From the NCBI RefSeq assembly GCF_009832905.1, contig NZ_CP047135.1, forward strand, positions 350,001-414,000: DNA of 64,000 nt, given 5' to 3'. The position numbers and the translations under genes are program-made. Below, piece after piece: positions 1 through 8,897 of the stretch. The stretch comes from Stenotrophomonas sp. 364 (lineage in GTDB: Bacteria > Pseudomonadota > Gammaproteobacteria > Xanthomonadales > Xanthomonadaceae). Below the pieces are notes generated by a model. It made no database searches. It was given only the letters and a program-made list of their open reading frames with translations, and was not told where the DNA came from. Position 1 is the stretch's first letter. Each line of letters starts with the position of its first letter.

Positions 1-306
1 ATCGATACGGTCGCGCGGGTGCCGCATGCGCTGAGCCTGCTGGTGGGGGGCTACACGCGCCAGGAATCCAGCCGGACACGGCAGGCCGTGCCGGGGTTGG
101 GGCGCATTCCCTTCATCGGCGGGGCGTTCCGCAACCGCGATACCCGCGAGCAGGAACAGGTACGCGTCTTCCTCATCCAGCCCCGCGTGCTGACCGGCAC
201 CAGCACCGACGTGGATATCTACGCCCCCGCCCAGGGCAGCACGCTGGGCGATCAGTACCAGCAGCTGCGCGAGCGCATGACCGGGGATGCCGATGGCCGT
301 CATTAA
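1..306 (+). CDS. sctC: T3SS outer-membrane secretin, C-terminal end only (SctC/InvG)
   Basis: This is the last 101 codons of the ring-forming outer-membrane secretin of the injectisome; the gene enters from the left edge already in frame. The visible part has the secretin C-terminal pattern VPGLGRIPFIGGAFR followed by a beta-strand ending in FLIQPRVL, as in the secretin/PulD family. The stop TAA overlaps the sctW start by 20 bp, so the genes are translationally coupled. Assignment to the SPI-1 type rests on the downstream gene order. Length and N-domains cannot be judged here. Confidence 0.88.
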   Translation: MDTVARVPHALSLLVGGYTRQESSRTRQAVPGLGRIPFIGGAFRNRDTREQEQVRVFLIQPRVLTGTSTDVDIYAPAQGSTLGDQYQQLRERMTGDADGRH

Positions 307-1411
307 CACCCACATCGCCCGCCCGCTGCCGGTCGTACCGCGTCCTGCGGCGCCGCCCAAGGGCGCTGATCCAGCCGCCGAGGAGCGCGAGGCCGACCGT
401 TCGCGCGGCCCTGCGCTGCGCAAAAGCGGCCTGATGCAGATGCTGGACATGCACGACGACCTGGCTGGCCTGGTCTCCAGCATGCGCCGCACACGTTCGA
501 CCGACGCCGGCGTCGACGATATCCGCGGCCAGGCGTGGCTGGATCACGTGCTCGACGAGCAGGGGCCGCAGAAGCTCGACCAGATCCGCCAGCAGCTGCG
601 CGAGGCCGGTACACCGGACCTGGCCACGCTACGCGCGCTGCTGGCCACCGCCTTTCCCGACCCCAGCGATCTGCTGGCCATCGTGCGCACGCTGTTGGCC
701 GAGGCCGAGATGGAAGAGCTGCGCCGGACGCTGGCGGAACTGCACGCCGAACTATCCGGCGATGACGCCGCGCGCAGTACCCGTGGCGGGCTCAACGTCG
801 CGCTCAAGGCACGGCTGCAGGCACCACGACTGCGCGCCACTGCCCGCCAGTTGCGCCGCTCCTACCAGGATTTCCTGGGCGGCGGCGACCCGATCGATAC
901 CTATGAACTGTGGATCGACCTCTACGGTTTCGAGCGCCGTGGCAGCGTGCTGGACTTCATCGAGCAGGCGCTGGCGGCGGACATGTACGCGCTCGATCCC
1001 AGCTGCTCGCGGCTGGAGTTCGGTCGCCTGCTGCAGGTCGTACGCCAGCTCACCACGCTGCGCTCGGCCGACCACCTGCTGCACCAGCATTGCTGGCATG
1101 CCGAGTTGATGGCCCGGCTGGGCGTGGGCCAGCGTCAGCTGCTGGGTGCACTGCTGCGCATGGTGCGCGTTGGCGGCGGCCTGGCCGAGCTGTTCCAGGG
1201 CCTGCTGGCCGGCGTTGCCTACGCCATGTCCGTGGAAGAAAAGGCGCGCCTGCTGCAGGGCATGCGCCGCTTCCTGAAGGCGCTGCCCCACGGGCTGTGG
1301 GCCGACATCGGCCTGCAGCTGCAGGCGCTGGATGAGGTGGAGGCACTGCTCGATCTGGCGCTTGCCCGCGAGCGCATGCAGCGTGGCCACATGCATCGGG
1401 TGGAGGCGTGA
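287..1411 (+). CDS. sctW: T3SS gatekeeper SctW (InvE/YopN-TyeA family)
   Basis: A 374-aa cytoplasmic gatekeeper that in this family holds back effectors until the translocators are exported and docks on the export gate SctV. The protein is mostly predicted helix, with an N-terminal stretch of low complexity (Pro/Ala-rich, residues 5-35) typical of a secretion signal and a C-terminal TyeA-like helical part. Length matches InvE (about 370 aa). It overlaps sctC by 20 bp and touches sctV, in the invG-invE-invA order of SPI-1. Sequence similarity is diffuse in this family, so the call rests on position, length and helical character together. Confidence 0.82.
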   Translation: MPMAVINTHIARPLPVVPRPAAPPKGADPAAEEREADRSRGPALRKSGLMQMLDMHDDLAGLVSSMRRTRSTDAGVDDIRGQAWLDHVLDEQGPQKLDQIRQQLREAGTPDLATLRALLATAFPDPSDLLAIVRTLLAEAEMEELRRTLAELHAELSGDDAARSTRGGLNVALKARLQAPRLRATARQLRRSYQDFLGGGDPIDTYELWIDLYGFERRGSVLDFIEQALAADMYALDPSCSRLEFGRLLQVVRQLTTLRSADHLLHQHCWHAELMARLGVGQRQLLGALLRMVRVGGGLAELFQGLLAGVAYAMSVEEKARLLQGMRRFLKALPHGLWADIGLQLQALDEVEALLDLALARERMQRGHMHRVEA

Positions 1412-3468
1412 TGAACGCACTGTCGCCGTCCTCCACCGGACTGGGCCAGGTGGCCCGCACCCTGCTGCGCCCGGAGCTGGCCCTGGTGGTGCTCATGGCC
1501 GTGGTCATCGGCATGCTGATCGTGCCGTTGCCTACCTTGCTGGTGGATCTGCTGATCGGCGTGAACCTGATGATCGCCATCGTGATCTTCCTCAGTTCGT
1601 TCTACGTCGAACGCATCCTCAACTTCTCCACGTTTCCCTCGGTGCTGCTGTTCACCACCATCATGCGGCTGGCGCTGTCGGTCAGTACCAGCCGCCTGAT
1701 CCTGGTCGATGCGGACGCCGGCCACATCGTGTCGGCGTTCGGCGAGTTCGTGGTGGCCGACAACCTGGTGGTGGGGTTTGTCATCTTCGCCATCGTCACG
1801 GTCGTGCAGTTCATCGTCATCACCAAGGGGTCCGAGCGCATCGGCGAAGTCGTTGCCCGCTTCTCGCTCGATGGCATGCCCGGCAAGCAGATGGGCATCG
1901 ATGCCGACCTGCGCGCGGAATCCATCACGGCCGATCAGGCGCAGAAGCGCCGCCGCGAGGTCGAGAAGGAGAGCCAGTTGTATGGCTCTTACGACGGCGC
2001 GATGAAGTTCGTCAAAGGCGATGCGATTGCCGGCATCGTCATCGTCTTCGTCAACCTGTTCGGCGGCATCGCCGTGGGCATGCTGCAGCATGGCATGGCG
2101 TTCTCCGAGGCGTTGCAGGTGTTCACCCTGCTGACCATCGGCGACGGCCTGGTCGCACAGATTCCCGCGCTGCTCATCTGCATCAGCGCAGGGTTCGTGG
2201 TGACCCGGGTCAGTGGCGACGACGGCAACCTGGGCGAAGGCATCATTCGCGAACTGTTCAGCAGTCAGAAGGTGCTGGTGATCTCCAGCGTGCTGGTGCT
2301 GCTGCTGGGCATGTTGCCGGGCTTTCCGCTGCTGGTGTTTGCGTTGATCGCCGCCGGCCTGCTCGGGCTGTCGCTGTGGCGCTCGCGCAGTGAATCGGTG
2401 GCAGCCAGCGATGGCAGCACACCGCAGGGTACTGCCTCGGCGGAGACCGGCAAGCAGGTGGACAGTGACGGCAAGCCGGTCAACGAGACCGTGCCGCTGC
2501 TGTTGCTGGTGCCGCCGGCACATCATCGGGCGTGGGTGGCGCAGGGTATCGAGGGCCAGCTGCGCGATCAGCTGCATCTGCGCGCCGGCATGCGCCTGCC
2601 GCACCTTGTAATGCGTGAGAGCGCCGACGCCACACACCAGGTCGTGGTGATGATCAACGAGATCGTCGCCACCCGCGATGACATCGTCCTGGATCACGTT
2701 CGCGTACTGGCCGACAGCGATGAGCTGGCCGTGCTGGACAAAGGCATCGCCCTGGGTGGCACCACCGGCCCCGCACGACGCTGGCTGCCCGGTGACATGC
2801 AGGGGCAACTGCAGGCCATGGGCCTGCGCAGCGAGTCCGACCGGCAGGTCCTGCAGGCGCTGGTGCATGAGGCATTGATGCGGAACATCAACGAGGTCTT
2901 CGGCATCCAGGAGACCAAGCAGCTGCTGGACGACACCGAAAAGCGCTTCCCGGAGCTTCTCAAAGAAGTGCATCGCCATGTCCCGGTGCAGCGCGTGGCT
3001 GAAGTGCTGCAACGCCTGCAGCGCGAGGGGGTGTCCATCCGCAACATGCGCATCATCCTGGAAGTGCTGGCCCAGTGGGGTCAGCGCGAGAAGGACGTGA
3101 TCCTGCTGGTGGAACACGTGCGTGGCGGGCTGGCGCGCTACATCTCCAACCAGCATGCGCGCGATGGCCGCATCGGTGCGGTGCTGTTTGCGCCTGCCAC
3201 CGAGGAAACCGTTCGCGCCGGCATTCGCCAGAGCCAGGGCGCGGCGTTCCTCAACCTGGAGCCGGCCACCGCCGACCAGTTGCTGGACCGCATCCACGTG
3301 ACCTTCGACGCGCTCGCGGCTACCCGGCCGGACGTGGTGCTGCTGGTCGCCCCGGACGTGCGCCGCTTCGTCAAGCGCTTCATCGAGAACCGCCTGCCGA
3401 CGCTGGTCGTGCTGTCGTTCTCCGAGATCTCCGATACCGTCAACCTTGATGTGGTGAAATCCCTGTGA
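1411..3468 (+). CDS. sctV: T3SS export gate SctV (InvA/FHIPEP family)
   Basis: A 685-aa inner-membrane export-gate protein whose cytoplasmic domain forms the nonameric ring receiving chaperone-substrate complexes. The N-terminal half shows the FHIPEP membrane segments (for example LALVVLMAVVIGMLIV near residue 20 and VVGFVIFAIVTVVQFIVI near 115), the conserved loop FVKGDAIAGIVI, and a hydrophilic C-terminal domain from about residue 350 ending DVVKSL. GGAGG lies four bases before ATG 1411; GTG 1408 is in frame but too close to that site. InvA is 685 aa, the same length. It overlaps the chaperone gene by 4 bp. Confidence 0.96.
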   Translation: MNALSPSSTGLGQVARTLLRPELALVVLMAVVIGMLIVPLPTLLVDLLIGVNLMIAIVIFLSSFYVERILNFSTFPSVLLFTTIMRLALSVSTSRLILVDADAGHIVSAFGEFVVADNLVVGFVIFAIVTVVQFIVITKGSERIGEVVARFSLDGMPGKQMGIDADLRAESITADQAQKRRREVEKESQLYGSYDGAMKFVKGDAIAGIVIVFVNLFGGIAVGMLQHGMAFSEALQVFTLLTIGDGLVAQIPALLICISAGFVVTRVSGDDGNLGEGIIRELFSSQKVLVISSVLVLLLGMLPGFPLLVFALIAAGLLGLSLWRSRSESVAASDGSTPQGTASAETGKQVDSDGKPVNETVPLLLLVPPAHHRAWVAQGIEGQLRDQLHLRAGMRLPHLVMRESADATHQVVVMINEIVATRDDIVLDHVRVLADSDELAVLDKGIALGGTTGPARRWLPGDMQGQLQAMGLRSESDRQVLQALVHEALMRNINEVFGIQETKQLLDDTEKRFPELLKEVHRHVPVQRVAEVLQRLQREGVSIRNMRIILEVLAQWGQREKDVILLVEHVRGGLARYISNQHARDGRIGAVLFAPATEETVRAGIRQSQGAAFLNLEPATADQLLDRIHVTFDALAATRPDVVLLVAPDVRRFVKRFIENRLPTLVVLSFSEISDTVNLDVVKSL

Positions 3469-3848
3469 CCCTGAAAGAAACCCTGATTGCCGCGCTGGAA
3501 ACCCTCGGCGCCGATGCTGCCCGCTTCCAGTTCGATGACCACTCGACCATCGCCATGGCGTTCAACGACGTGGGCGAGATCTTCCTGGACCCACAGCCCA
3601 ATGAACGCGTCTGGCTCTGGGGCATGATGGAGCCGGCCAGTCCGGACGTGCGCCATGCGCTGGCCGCGCCGCTGCTGGAAGAGATCCTGCGGCCGGTGGA
3701 GCATTGGGAATCCGGTGCCCTGACCGTGTGCGACAACGGCCGCGTCGGTGGCTTGCTGCACCCGGACTGCGTGGCCGATCCGGAGCAGTTGGCCGCGGCG
3801 CTGCAGGACTTCCACCAGTGCCTGGCGCGCGTGCAGAGCATCAAGTGA
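3465..3848 (+). CDS. Class I T3SS chaperone, InvB/Spa15-like
   Basis: A 127-aa acidic protein lying exactly where Salmonella has invB and Shigella spa15, between the export gate and the ATPase. In those systems this class IB chaperone serves several effectors, including SipA, and delivers them to the ATPase. Here the protein is alpha/beta with the CesT-like pattern of an N-terminal helix, a sheet (STIAMAFNDVGEIFL) and a C-terminal helix. The GTG start overlaps the sctV stop and the stop overlaps the sctN start, both by 4 bp. The substrate is not shown by the sequence; the 694-aa protein at 16136 is a natural candidate by analogy with SipA. Confidence 0.78.
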   Translation: MTLKETLIAALETLGADAARFQFDDHSTIAMAFNDVGEIFLDPQPNERVWLWGMMEPASPDVRHALAAPLLEEILRPVEHWESGALTVCDNGRVGGLLHPDCVADPEQLAAALQDFHQCLARVQSIK

Positions 3849-5137
3849 GCGCGCGGCGGTCTCCCTGGCGCGTCGCCGCGCATCCCACGGCCATCGCCGG
3901 TTCAGTGCTGCGCGTGCCGTTGGCCGAGGTGGCCATCGGCGAACGCTGCAGCCTGCAGGCCAGTGCGGCCGACGACACCTGCATTGGCGAGGGCGTGGTG
4001 ATCGCGCTTGACCATGGCATGGCGTCCATCGGTCTGCTGCAGGACAGTGCGGGTCTGTCGCTGCACTGCGTGGTTGCCGCCAGCGGTGCACCGCCCTCCA
4101 TCGCGGCCTCCACCGCGCTGCTGGGCGCGGTCCTGGATGGCGCAGGCCGTGAGGTCGATCGCCTGGCGCCGGCTGTTGCCGGCCCCACCGTCACCCGGTC
4201 ACTGGCCGGACACGGTACCGATTACCGTCGGCGGCGACCGGTCGACACCGTGCTGGCCACCGGCGTCCGCGCCATCGATGCGCTGCTGACCTGTGGTGAA
4301 GGCCAGCGGATCGGCATCTTCGCCGGCGCGGGCGCGGGCAAGACCACGCTGGCCGAGATGCTGCTGGACAATACCGACGTCGATATCGCCATCGTTGCCC
4401 TGGTAGGTGAGCGCGGCCGCGAAGTGGCCACGCTGGTGGACCGCTTGCGCGCGTCTCCGCGCGCCGGGCGATGCATCGTCGTGCAGGCCACATCCGACAC
4501 CGCGCCGGCAGTTCGTTGCAATGCGGCACTGTTGGCCGCCACCCTGGCCGAGCATTTCCGCGATGAAGGCCGGCGCGTGCTGCTGGTCGTCGATTCGATC
4601 ACCCGCTACGCCCGGGCGCTGCGCGAACTGGCGTTGGGGGCAGGCGAGCTGCCGGCCCGGCGCGGGTATCCGGCATCGGTGTTCGAGGCCTTGCCGCGCC
4701 TGCTGGAGCGTGCAGGGCAGGGCGAACACGGCAGCATCACCGCCTTCCACACCGTGCTGCTGGAGGACGAGCAGGACGCCGACCCGGTGGGCGAGGAAGT
4801 CAAATCGCTGCTCGACGGTCACCTGTACCTGTCCAGCCGGCTGGCCGGTCGCGGCCACTTTCCGGCGCTGGACGTGCTGCGCAGTGGCAGCCGGCTGTTT
4901 ACCCAGCTGGCCGACCCGGCGCAGCAGTCCAATGCGGCACAGGTGCGCGCGTTGCTCGGCACGCTGGATGAGCTGCAGTTGATGCGCGAGCTGGGCGAAT
5001 ACAAGCCGGGGGTGAGCCCGCACTACGACAGGGCCGTGGCCATTGAACCGGCGCTCGATGCGTTCCTGCGGCAAGCGCCACAGGAGGTGAGTACGTTGCC
5101 CCGCACCCGGGAGGCACTGCATGCGCTCGTCCACTGA
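3845..5137 (+). CDS. sctN: T3SS ATPase SctN (InvC family)
   Basis: A 430-aa hexameric ATPase at the base of the injectisome that unfolds substrates and strips chaperones; InvC is 431 aa. The Walker A motif GAGAGKTT is at about residues 161-168, Walker B is RRVLLVVDSITRYARA near 255, followed by the conserved RRGYPASVFEALPRLLERAG. The true start is GTG 3845, which overlaps the chaperone stop by 4 bp; the frame is open back to 3704, but that upstream part lacks conserved features. It overlaps sctO by 17 bp. Confidence 0.96.
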   Translation: MSARRSPWRVAAHPTAIAGSVLRVPLAEVAIGERCSLQASAADDTCIGEGVVIALDHGMASIGLLQDSAGLSLHCVVAASGAPPSIAASTALLGAVLDGAGREVDRLAPAVAGPTVTRSLAGHGTDYRRRRPVDTVLATGVRAIDALLTCGEGQRIGIFAGAGAGKTTLAEMLLDNTDVDIAIVALVGERGREVATLVDRLRASPRAGRCIVVQATSDTAPAVRCNAALLAATLAEHFRDEGRRVLLVVDSITRYARALRELALGAGELPARRGYPASVFEALPRLLERAGQGEHGSITAFHTVLLEDEQDADPVGEEVKSLLDGHLYLSSRLAGRGHFPALDVLRSGSRLFTQLADPAQQSNAAQVRALLGTLDELQLMRELGEYKPGVSPHYDRAVAIEPALDAFLRQAPQEVSTLPRTREALHALVH

Positions 5138-5588
5138 CCGCAACGCATCCCGCCTGCTCGAACTGAAGGTCGCGCAGGTCCGCATGGCCCGCGCGGCCGC
5201 CATCGAGCAGGAGCGGCAGGGCGCGCACCGCCGCCGCCAGGCCGATGCCCTGCGCCGGCAGGCGCTTGAGACCGTGGAGCGGGCCATCCCGCTACCGGAG
5301 CAGGGCCTGACACGCACCACGCTGTACGACCGCCTGCGCACCCTGGCCGTCGCCCGCGCCCATGCCTTGGAACTGCAGCAGACCGCCGGCGAGCTGGAGG
5401 GCGAGGCGAGTGCCTACACCGAGCAGGCGCAGGACCTGACGCGTCAGGCGCGGGACCACCAGCGCAAGCAATCGAAACTCGAACACTGGCAGCAGCGCGA
5501 GCGTCAGGCCCAGGCCCGGCAACGCCAGCAACGCCAGTACCAGCACCAACTTGAGGATGTGTCATGTCGACCCCGACATCCGCAGTGA
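5121..5588 (+). CDS. sctO: T3SS central stalk SctO (InvI/SpaM-like)
   Basis: A 155-aa protein, rich in Arg, Gln, Glu and Ala throughout and predicted to form a long antiparallel coiled coil (residues 10-145). SctO/FliJ proteins of this kind act as the stalk linking the ATPase hexamer to the export gate. Sequence conservation in the family is low; the call rests on the coiled coil, the length (InvI 147 aa) and the place between sctN and sctP. It overlaps both neighbours (17 bp and 25 bp). Confidence 0.8.
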   Translation: MRSSTDRNASRLLELKVAQVRMARAAAIEQERQGAHRRRQADALRRQALETVERAIPLPEQGLTRTTLYDRLRTLAVARAHALELQQTAGELEGEASAYTEQAQDLTRQARDHQRKQSKLEHWQQRERQAQARQRQQRQYQHQLEDVSCRPRHPQ

Positions 5589-7042
5589 CCGCGCCGGCCC
5601 CGGTGCCCGCGCTGTTCACTGGCGCAAAGACCAGTACGTCGCTGCGCGACCGCCTGGCGGCGCAGACGCTTGCAGATGGGCGCCGCCCCACCGACGCGGC
5701 ACGCCCCTGCGCAGACGACGGTCGTCCCCCGCTCGCAGCGCCGCCGCACCTCGCCGACACCCCGGTGGCAGCGCACGCCGGCCTGCCAGACGAGCGCCCC
5801 GTCAACGCCGCGTCAGGCGATGAGAACGAGCATGAGGCAATTGCAGATGGGCAACGCCCCACCGATGCGGCACGCCCCTGTGCCGACGACGGTCGTCCCC
5901 CGCTCGCCGCGCCGCCGCACCTCGCCGACACCCCGATGGCAGCGCACGTCGGCCCGCCAGACGAGCGCCCCGTCAACGCCGCGTCAGGCGATGAGAACGA
6001 GCACGAGGCAATGGGCCAAGCGCTGTTCTGTGCACTTTCGGTTCTTCCGACCCCGACACCGCCGAGGCAGTCGGCACCGCTCGGGCGGGTCGGGCTGGTG
6101 AACGCTGCCACGGCATCTCCCGATCGGCCGCATCCGGTACCCAACGCTGTCCATGACACGGTCACCGAGCGTTCGCCCGTGCTGCAGGCGGCCATGCGCA
6201 GGCCGTCAAGGTCGACCGTGTCGTGGTTGCCATCGGTAGTGGCCGAGCCGATGGCGCACCGCGGCGGTGCCGATGCCGGCCTGCGCGGCAGCCACCGCGT
6301 CGTTGCCACCGTGTCGAGCATTCCGACGCCGCACGTGCATGGGGCCGAGGTGGCGCACGTGGCACCGATGAGCGCATTGCACGGCCAGGTTGCGTGTGCG
6401 ATTGCCCGCGCCGAGCCAATGCCCGCTTCGGTGCCAGCGGCACCTGTCACAACAACCGCTGTGCCAGTGGCACCTGTCACAACGACGGCTGTGCCAGCGG
6501 CACTCGACACACCAACGCCTGTGCCAGCGGCACCCGCCACGGCAAAGCCCGCAGCGCAGGCCGCAACGCTTCCCCCTGGGCCCGCGCATCCGGGCGGACC
6601 CGCAGCGGCCGCCGGCCGACCGCCTGCGCCGCGTCGCTTCGAGCCCGCTGACGTGCAGCCGTATACGGCATCCCATCGGGCAGCGGCGTCCACGCGTACA
6701 ACGGCCCCGGCAGCGACGGCGCAGCAGCACAACGAACAGACGACCGCACGGACCACCGAGCGCGCCTTGCCGGCCGCCGCGGTGGATACCAGCACGCGCA
6801 TCACCGTGCCGTTCACCAGTTACGGTCCCGGTCACCAGGTGACCGCGCAATGGGGCGGCGGCACAGTGGGCCTGCGCCTGCACAGCAGCAGCGAACGCAG
6901 TCATCGCGCCGTGGTGGTCGCCGTCGAGCAGAGCGGCGTGCCGGGTCACGAGGGCCTGCAGGTGGAGGCTACCCGGAGCATGGACGATGACACTCCGTCG
7001 CCGCGGCGGCAGCACCTTCTGCCGCATGAGGAAGAGGCATGA
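5564..7042 (+). CDS. sctP: T3SS needle-length regulator SctP (InvJ/SpaN-like), with internal duplication
   Basis: A 492-aa Pro/Ala-rich, low-complexity protein in the position of invJ. SctP proteins are secreted molecular rulers that set needle length and switch the export gate to translocators. Residues about 37-150 consist of two nearly identical 57-aa units, and residues about 290-329 of four 10-aa Val-Pro-Ala units, both widening the disordered ruler part. The C-terminal 90 residues (from FTSYGPGHQV) are ordered and probably form the substrate-switch (T3S4) domain. InvJ has about 336 aa, so this ruler is clearly longer. It overlaps sctO by 25 bp and sctQ by 4 bp. Identification is by position and composition, not by residue-level similarity. 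Confidence 0.74.
   Translation: MSTPTSAVTAPAPVPALFTGAKTSTSLRDRLAAQTLADGRRPTDAARPCADDGRPPLAAPPHLADTPVAAHAGLPDERPVNAASGDENEHEAIADGQRPTDAARPCADDGRPPLAAPPHLADTPMAAHVGPPDERPVNAASGDENEHEAMGQALFCALSVLPTPTPPRQSAPLGRVGLVNAATASPDRPHPVPNAVHDTVTERSPVLQAAMRRPSRSTVSWLPSVVAEPMAHRGGADAGLRGSHRVVATVSSIPTPHVHGAEVAHVAPMSALHGQVACAIARAEPMPASVPAAPVTTTAVPVAPVTTTAVPAALDTPTPVPAAPATAKPAAQAATLPPGPAHPGGPAAAAGRPPAPRRFEPADVQPYTASHRAAASTRTTAPAATAQQHNEQTTARTTERALPAAAVDTSTRITVPFTSYGPGHQVTAQWGGGTVGLRLHSSSERSHRAVVVAVEQSGVPGHEGLQVEATRSMDDDTPSPRRQHLLPHEEEA
5672..6013 (+). repeat. Tandem duplication of a 171-bp unit inside sctP
   Basis: Two head-to-tail copies (5672-5842 and 5843-6013) each encode 57 residues starting near ADG(R/Q)RPTDAARP and ending NEHEA. 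They differ at only a few bases, so the duplication is recent or kept uniform by recombination. The unit is a multiple of three and leaves the frame intact. Confidence 0.95.
6431..6550 (+). repeat. Four 30-bp repeats inside sctP
   Basis: Four imperfect 30-bp units starting GTGCCAG(C/T)GGCAC encode ten-residue units of the type VPAAPVTTTA. They lie downstream of the 171-bp duplication, in the Pro/Ala-rich ruler part. Confidence 0.88.
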
Positions 7043-7965
7043 GCAACCCGTTCCCCCTCTTGCGGCGGCTCTGCCCCGAGCGGCTGCGGGTGCAGCGGCA
7101 GTACCAGTGGCTGCGCCGCCAGCGCGTGGACGCGCGCCTGCAGCCCTTGCCGGGCCTGCCATGCCTGCGCTTCCAGCTGCAGGGCGCCAGTGGGTCGCTC
7201 GCCTGCCGGGTGCAGGCGCACGACTGGGCGGCCCATCACCTGCCGGGGTTGCAGGGGCTGGACTGGTCGCAGATGGACCATGCGCAGCTGTCCGGCCTGT
7301 GCGAGATGCCGACGCCGGTGCCGTGGGACATCCCCGCGCTGGAGTACCACGACGCTCGTTTTCTTGGGCTGGTCACGGCCCCTGACGATGCGCCGGCCCA
7401 CCCGCAGGTGCAGAGCTGGCTGGGTCCGGCCTGGATCGAGCAGATCGATGGGCAGTGGCACGAGCACGGTGCGGCCATCGAAGTGACCGGCTTCGAACGC
7501 CTGCCCATCGCGCTGCGCATCGGCCGCATCCAGAGCAGCCCGCGACGGCTGCGACGCCTGCGCCAGGGCGACATTCTGCTGCTGCCCCACGCCCATCCCC
7601 AGGCATGGCGGGCCGACCGCTGCCTGTTCGACTTCCTCCTCCAATCGGACACCCTGCTTGTGACCACCCTGCATCCCACCGAGGCCGACCAGCCGCATCA
7701 CGCCCATGAGACGGCCGAGTCGCTCCCGTATCCCCGCCTGGACCTGTCCAGCCTGCCGTTGACCCTGGAAGTGGTACTGGCCACGGTGCAGATGAGCCTG
7801 GCCGAACTGGCCGATCTGTGCGAAGGCACCACCCTGCCGTTGCCCGACCAGGCCCACTGCCAGGTGCGCATCGAACACAACGGCCACTGCGTGGCCCGCG
7901 GCGAACTGGTGCAGGTGGGGACTACCCTCGGTGTGCAGCTGGCGCAGACGCCGCAACTGAAATGA
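7039..7965 (+). CDS. sctQ: T3SS sorting-platform/C-ring protein SctQ (SpaO-like)
   Basis: A 308-aa cytoplasmic protein forming the pods of the sorting platform together with SctK and SctL. The C-terminal 75 residues (from about LDLSSLPLTLEVVLATVQMS to the end) fit the SpoA/SPOA domain shared with FliM/FliN. SpaO of Salmonella is 303 aa. An in-frame GTG at codon 208 would yield a 101-residue C-terminal product, as SpaO does from its own internal start. It overlaps sctP and sctR by 4 bp each. Confidence 0.88.
   Translation: MSNPFPLLRRLCPERLRVQRQYQWLRRQRVDARLQPLPGLPCLRFQLQGASGSLACRVQAHDWAAHHLPGLQGLDWSQMDHAQLSGLCEMPTPVPWDIPALEYHDARFLGLVTAPDDAPAHPQVQSWLGPAWIEQIDGQWHEHGAAIEVTGFERLPIALRIGRIQSSPRRLRRLRQGDILLLPHAHPQAWRADRCLFDFLLQSDTLLVTTLHPTEADQPHHAHETAESLPYPRLDLSSLPLTLEVVLATVQMSLAELADLCEGTTLPLPDQAHCQVRIEHNGHCVARGELVQVGTTLGVQLAQTPQLK
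7660..7965 (+). other. Possible internal start giving a short SctQ (SctQ-C)
   Basis: GTG 7660 is in frame at codon 208 of sctQ and would encode 101 residues covering the whole C-terminal SPOA domain. The known short SpaO starts at GTG 203 of 303 codons and is also 101 residues. I see no good ribosome-binding site just upstream, so this is an analogy, not a demonstrated start. Confidence 0.35.
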
Positions 7966-8642
7966 ACGTGGTCACCGTCAACAACGACGTCTCGCTGATC
8001 GTCGTCCTCGCGCTGGCCTCGGTACTGCCGTTCCTGATCGCGGTGGGCACCTGCTACATCAAGTTCACCGTGGTGTTCACCCTCATCCGCAACGCGCTGG
8101 GCCTGCAGCAGGTGCCGTCCAACATGGTCATCAACGCCCTGGCGTTGATCCTGGCGTTCTACGTCATGCACCCGATCATCAACGGTATCTACAGCGCCTA
8201 CCTCGAACTGCCCGAACCGTTGACCACCGTGCAGTCGGTGGTGGCTTTCCTGGACGCCAGCCTGGGCGACTACAAGGTGTACCTGGCCCGGCACGCCGAT
8301 CCCGAGCTGCTGCGCTTCTTTGAACGCGCACAGGTCATCGACGGCGCCGACGTGCCGCCGCCGGGGGCGCTGGCCGAAGACCGGTCGCTGTTCGCGCTGC
8401 TGCCCGCCTACGCCCTGAGCGAGCTCAAGGACGCCTTCCTGATGGGCTTCTACCTGTACCTGCCATTCGTGGTGGTGGACCTGATCGTGTCGGCCATCCT
8501 GCTCGCACTGGGCATGATGATGATGAGCCCGGTGACCATCTCCGCGCCCATCAAGCTGATCCTGTTCGTGGTGATGGATGGCTGGGCGCTGCTGTCGCAG
8601 GGCCTGGTGATGCAGTACCTGGATGTGCCCGTACCGCTATGA
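7962..8642 (+). CDS. sctR: T3SS export apparatus SctR (SpaP family)
   Basis: A 226-aa inner-membrane protein of the export-gate core (SctR5-T1-S4), which assembles the entry pore. It has the FliP/SpaP layout: two N-terminal hydrophobic segments (SLIVVLALASVLPFLIAVG, NMVINALALILAFYVM), a periplasmic loop of about 70 residues, and two C-terminal segments around FVVVDLIVSAILLALGMMMM with the conserved MSPVTISAPIKLILF. ATG 7962 overlaps the sctQ stop; the frame is open upstream to 7818 but that part lies inside sctQ. SpaP is 224 aa. Confidence 0.96.
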   Translation: MNVVTVNNDVSLIVVLALASVLPFLIAVGTCYIKFTVVFTLIRNALGLQQVPSNMVINALALILAFYVMHPIINGIYSAYLELPEPLTTVQSVVAFLDASLGDYKVYLARHADPELLRFFERAQVIDGADVPPPGALAEDRSLFALLPAYALSELKDAFLMGFYLYLPFVVVDLIVSAILLALGMMMMSPVTISAPIKLILFVVMDGWALLSQGLVMQYLDVPVPL

Positions 8643-8896
8643 ACGAGATCATCAACATCGGCAACAAGACGCTCTGGCTGGTCCTGATGCTGTCGGCAGC
8701 GCCTGTGCTCGTGGCCACCCTGGTCGGCCTGCTGGTAGGTCTGTTCCAGACGGTCACCCAGCTGCAGGAGCAGACCCTGCCGTTCGGTGTGAAGATGCTG
8801 GCGGTGGTGCTGACCGTGCTCGCACTGATGGGCTGGTACGCGCAGACGTTGTTGAACTTCGCGCAACTGGTGCTGGCCAGCGCGCTGGCGGTCTGA
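8639..8896 (+). CDS. sctS: T3SS export apparatus SctS (SpaQ family)
   Basis: An 85-aa protein with two membrane helices (LWLVLMLSAAPVLVATLVGLL and MLAVVLTVLALMGWYAQ), joined by the conserved loop GLFQTVTQLQEQTLPFGVK. Four SctS copies complete the helical export pore with SctR and SctT. SpaQ is 86 aa. ATGA overlap with sctR; one base separates it from sctT. Confidence 0.95.
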   Translation: MNEIINIGNKTLWLVLMLSAAPVLVATLVGLLVGLFQTVTQLQEQTLPFGVKMLAVVLTVLALMGWYAQTLLNFAQLVLASALAV

Positions 8897-8897
8897 C

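Noticed and set aside
1219..3297. Long antisense open frame of 692 aa opposite sctV
   Set aside because: Its composition is the His/Gln/Asp-rich mirror of a GC-rich gene, without domain signal or ribosome-binding site. The sense frame is a clear FHIPEP protein.
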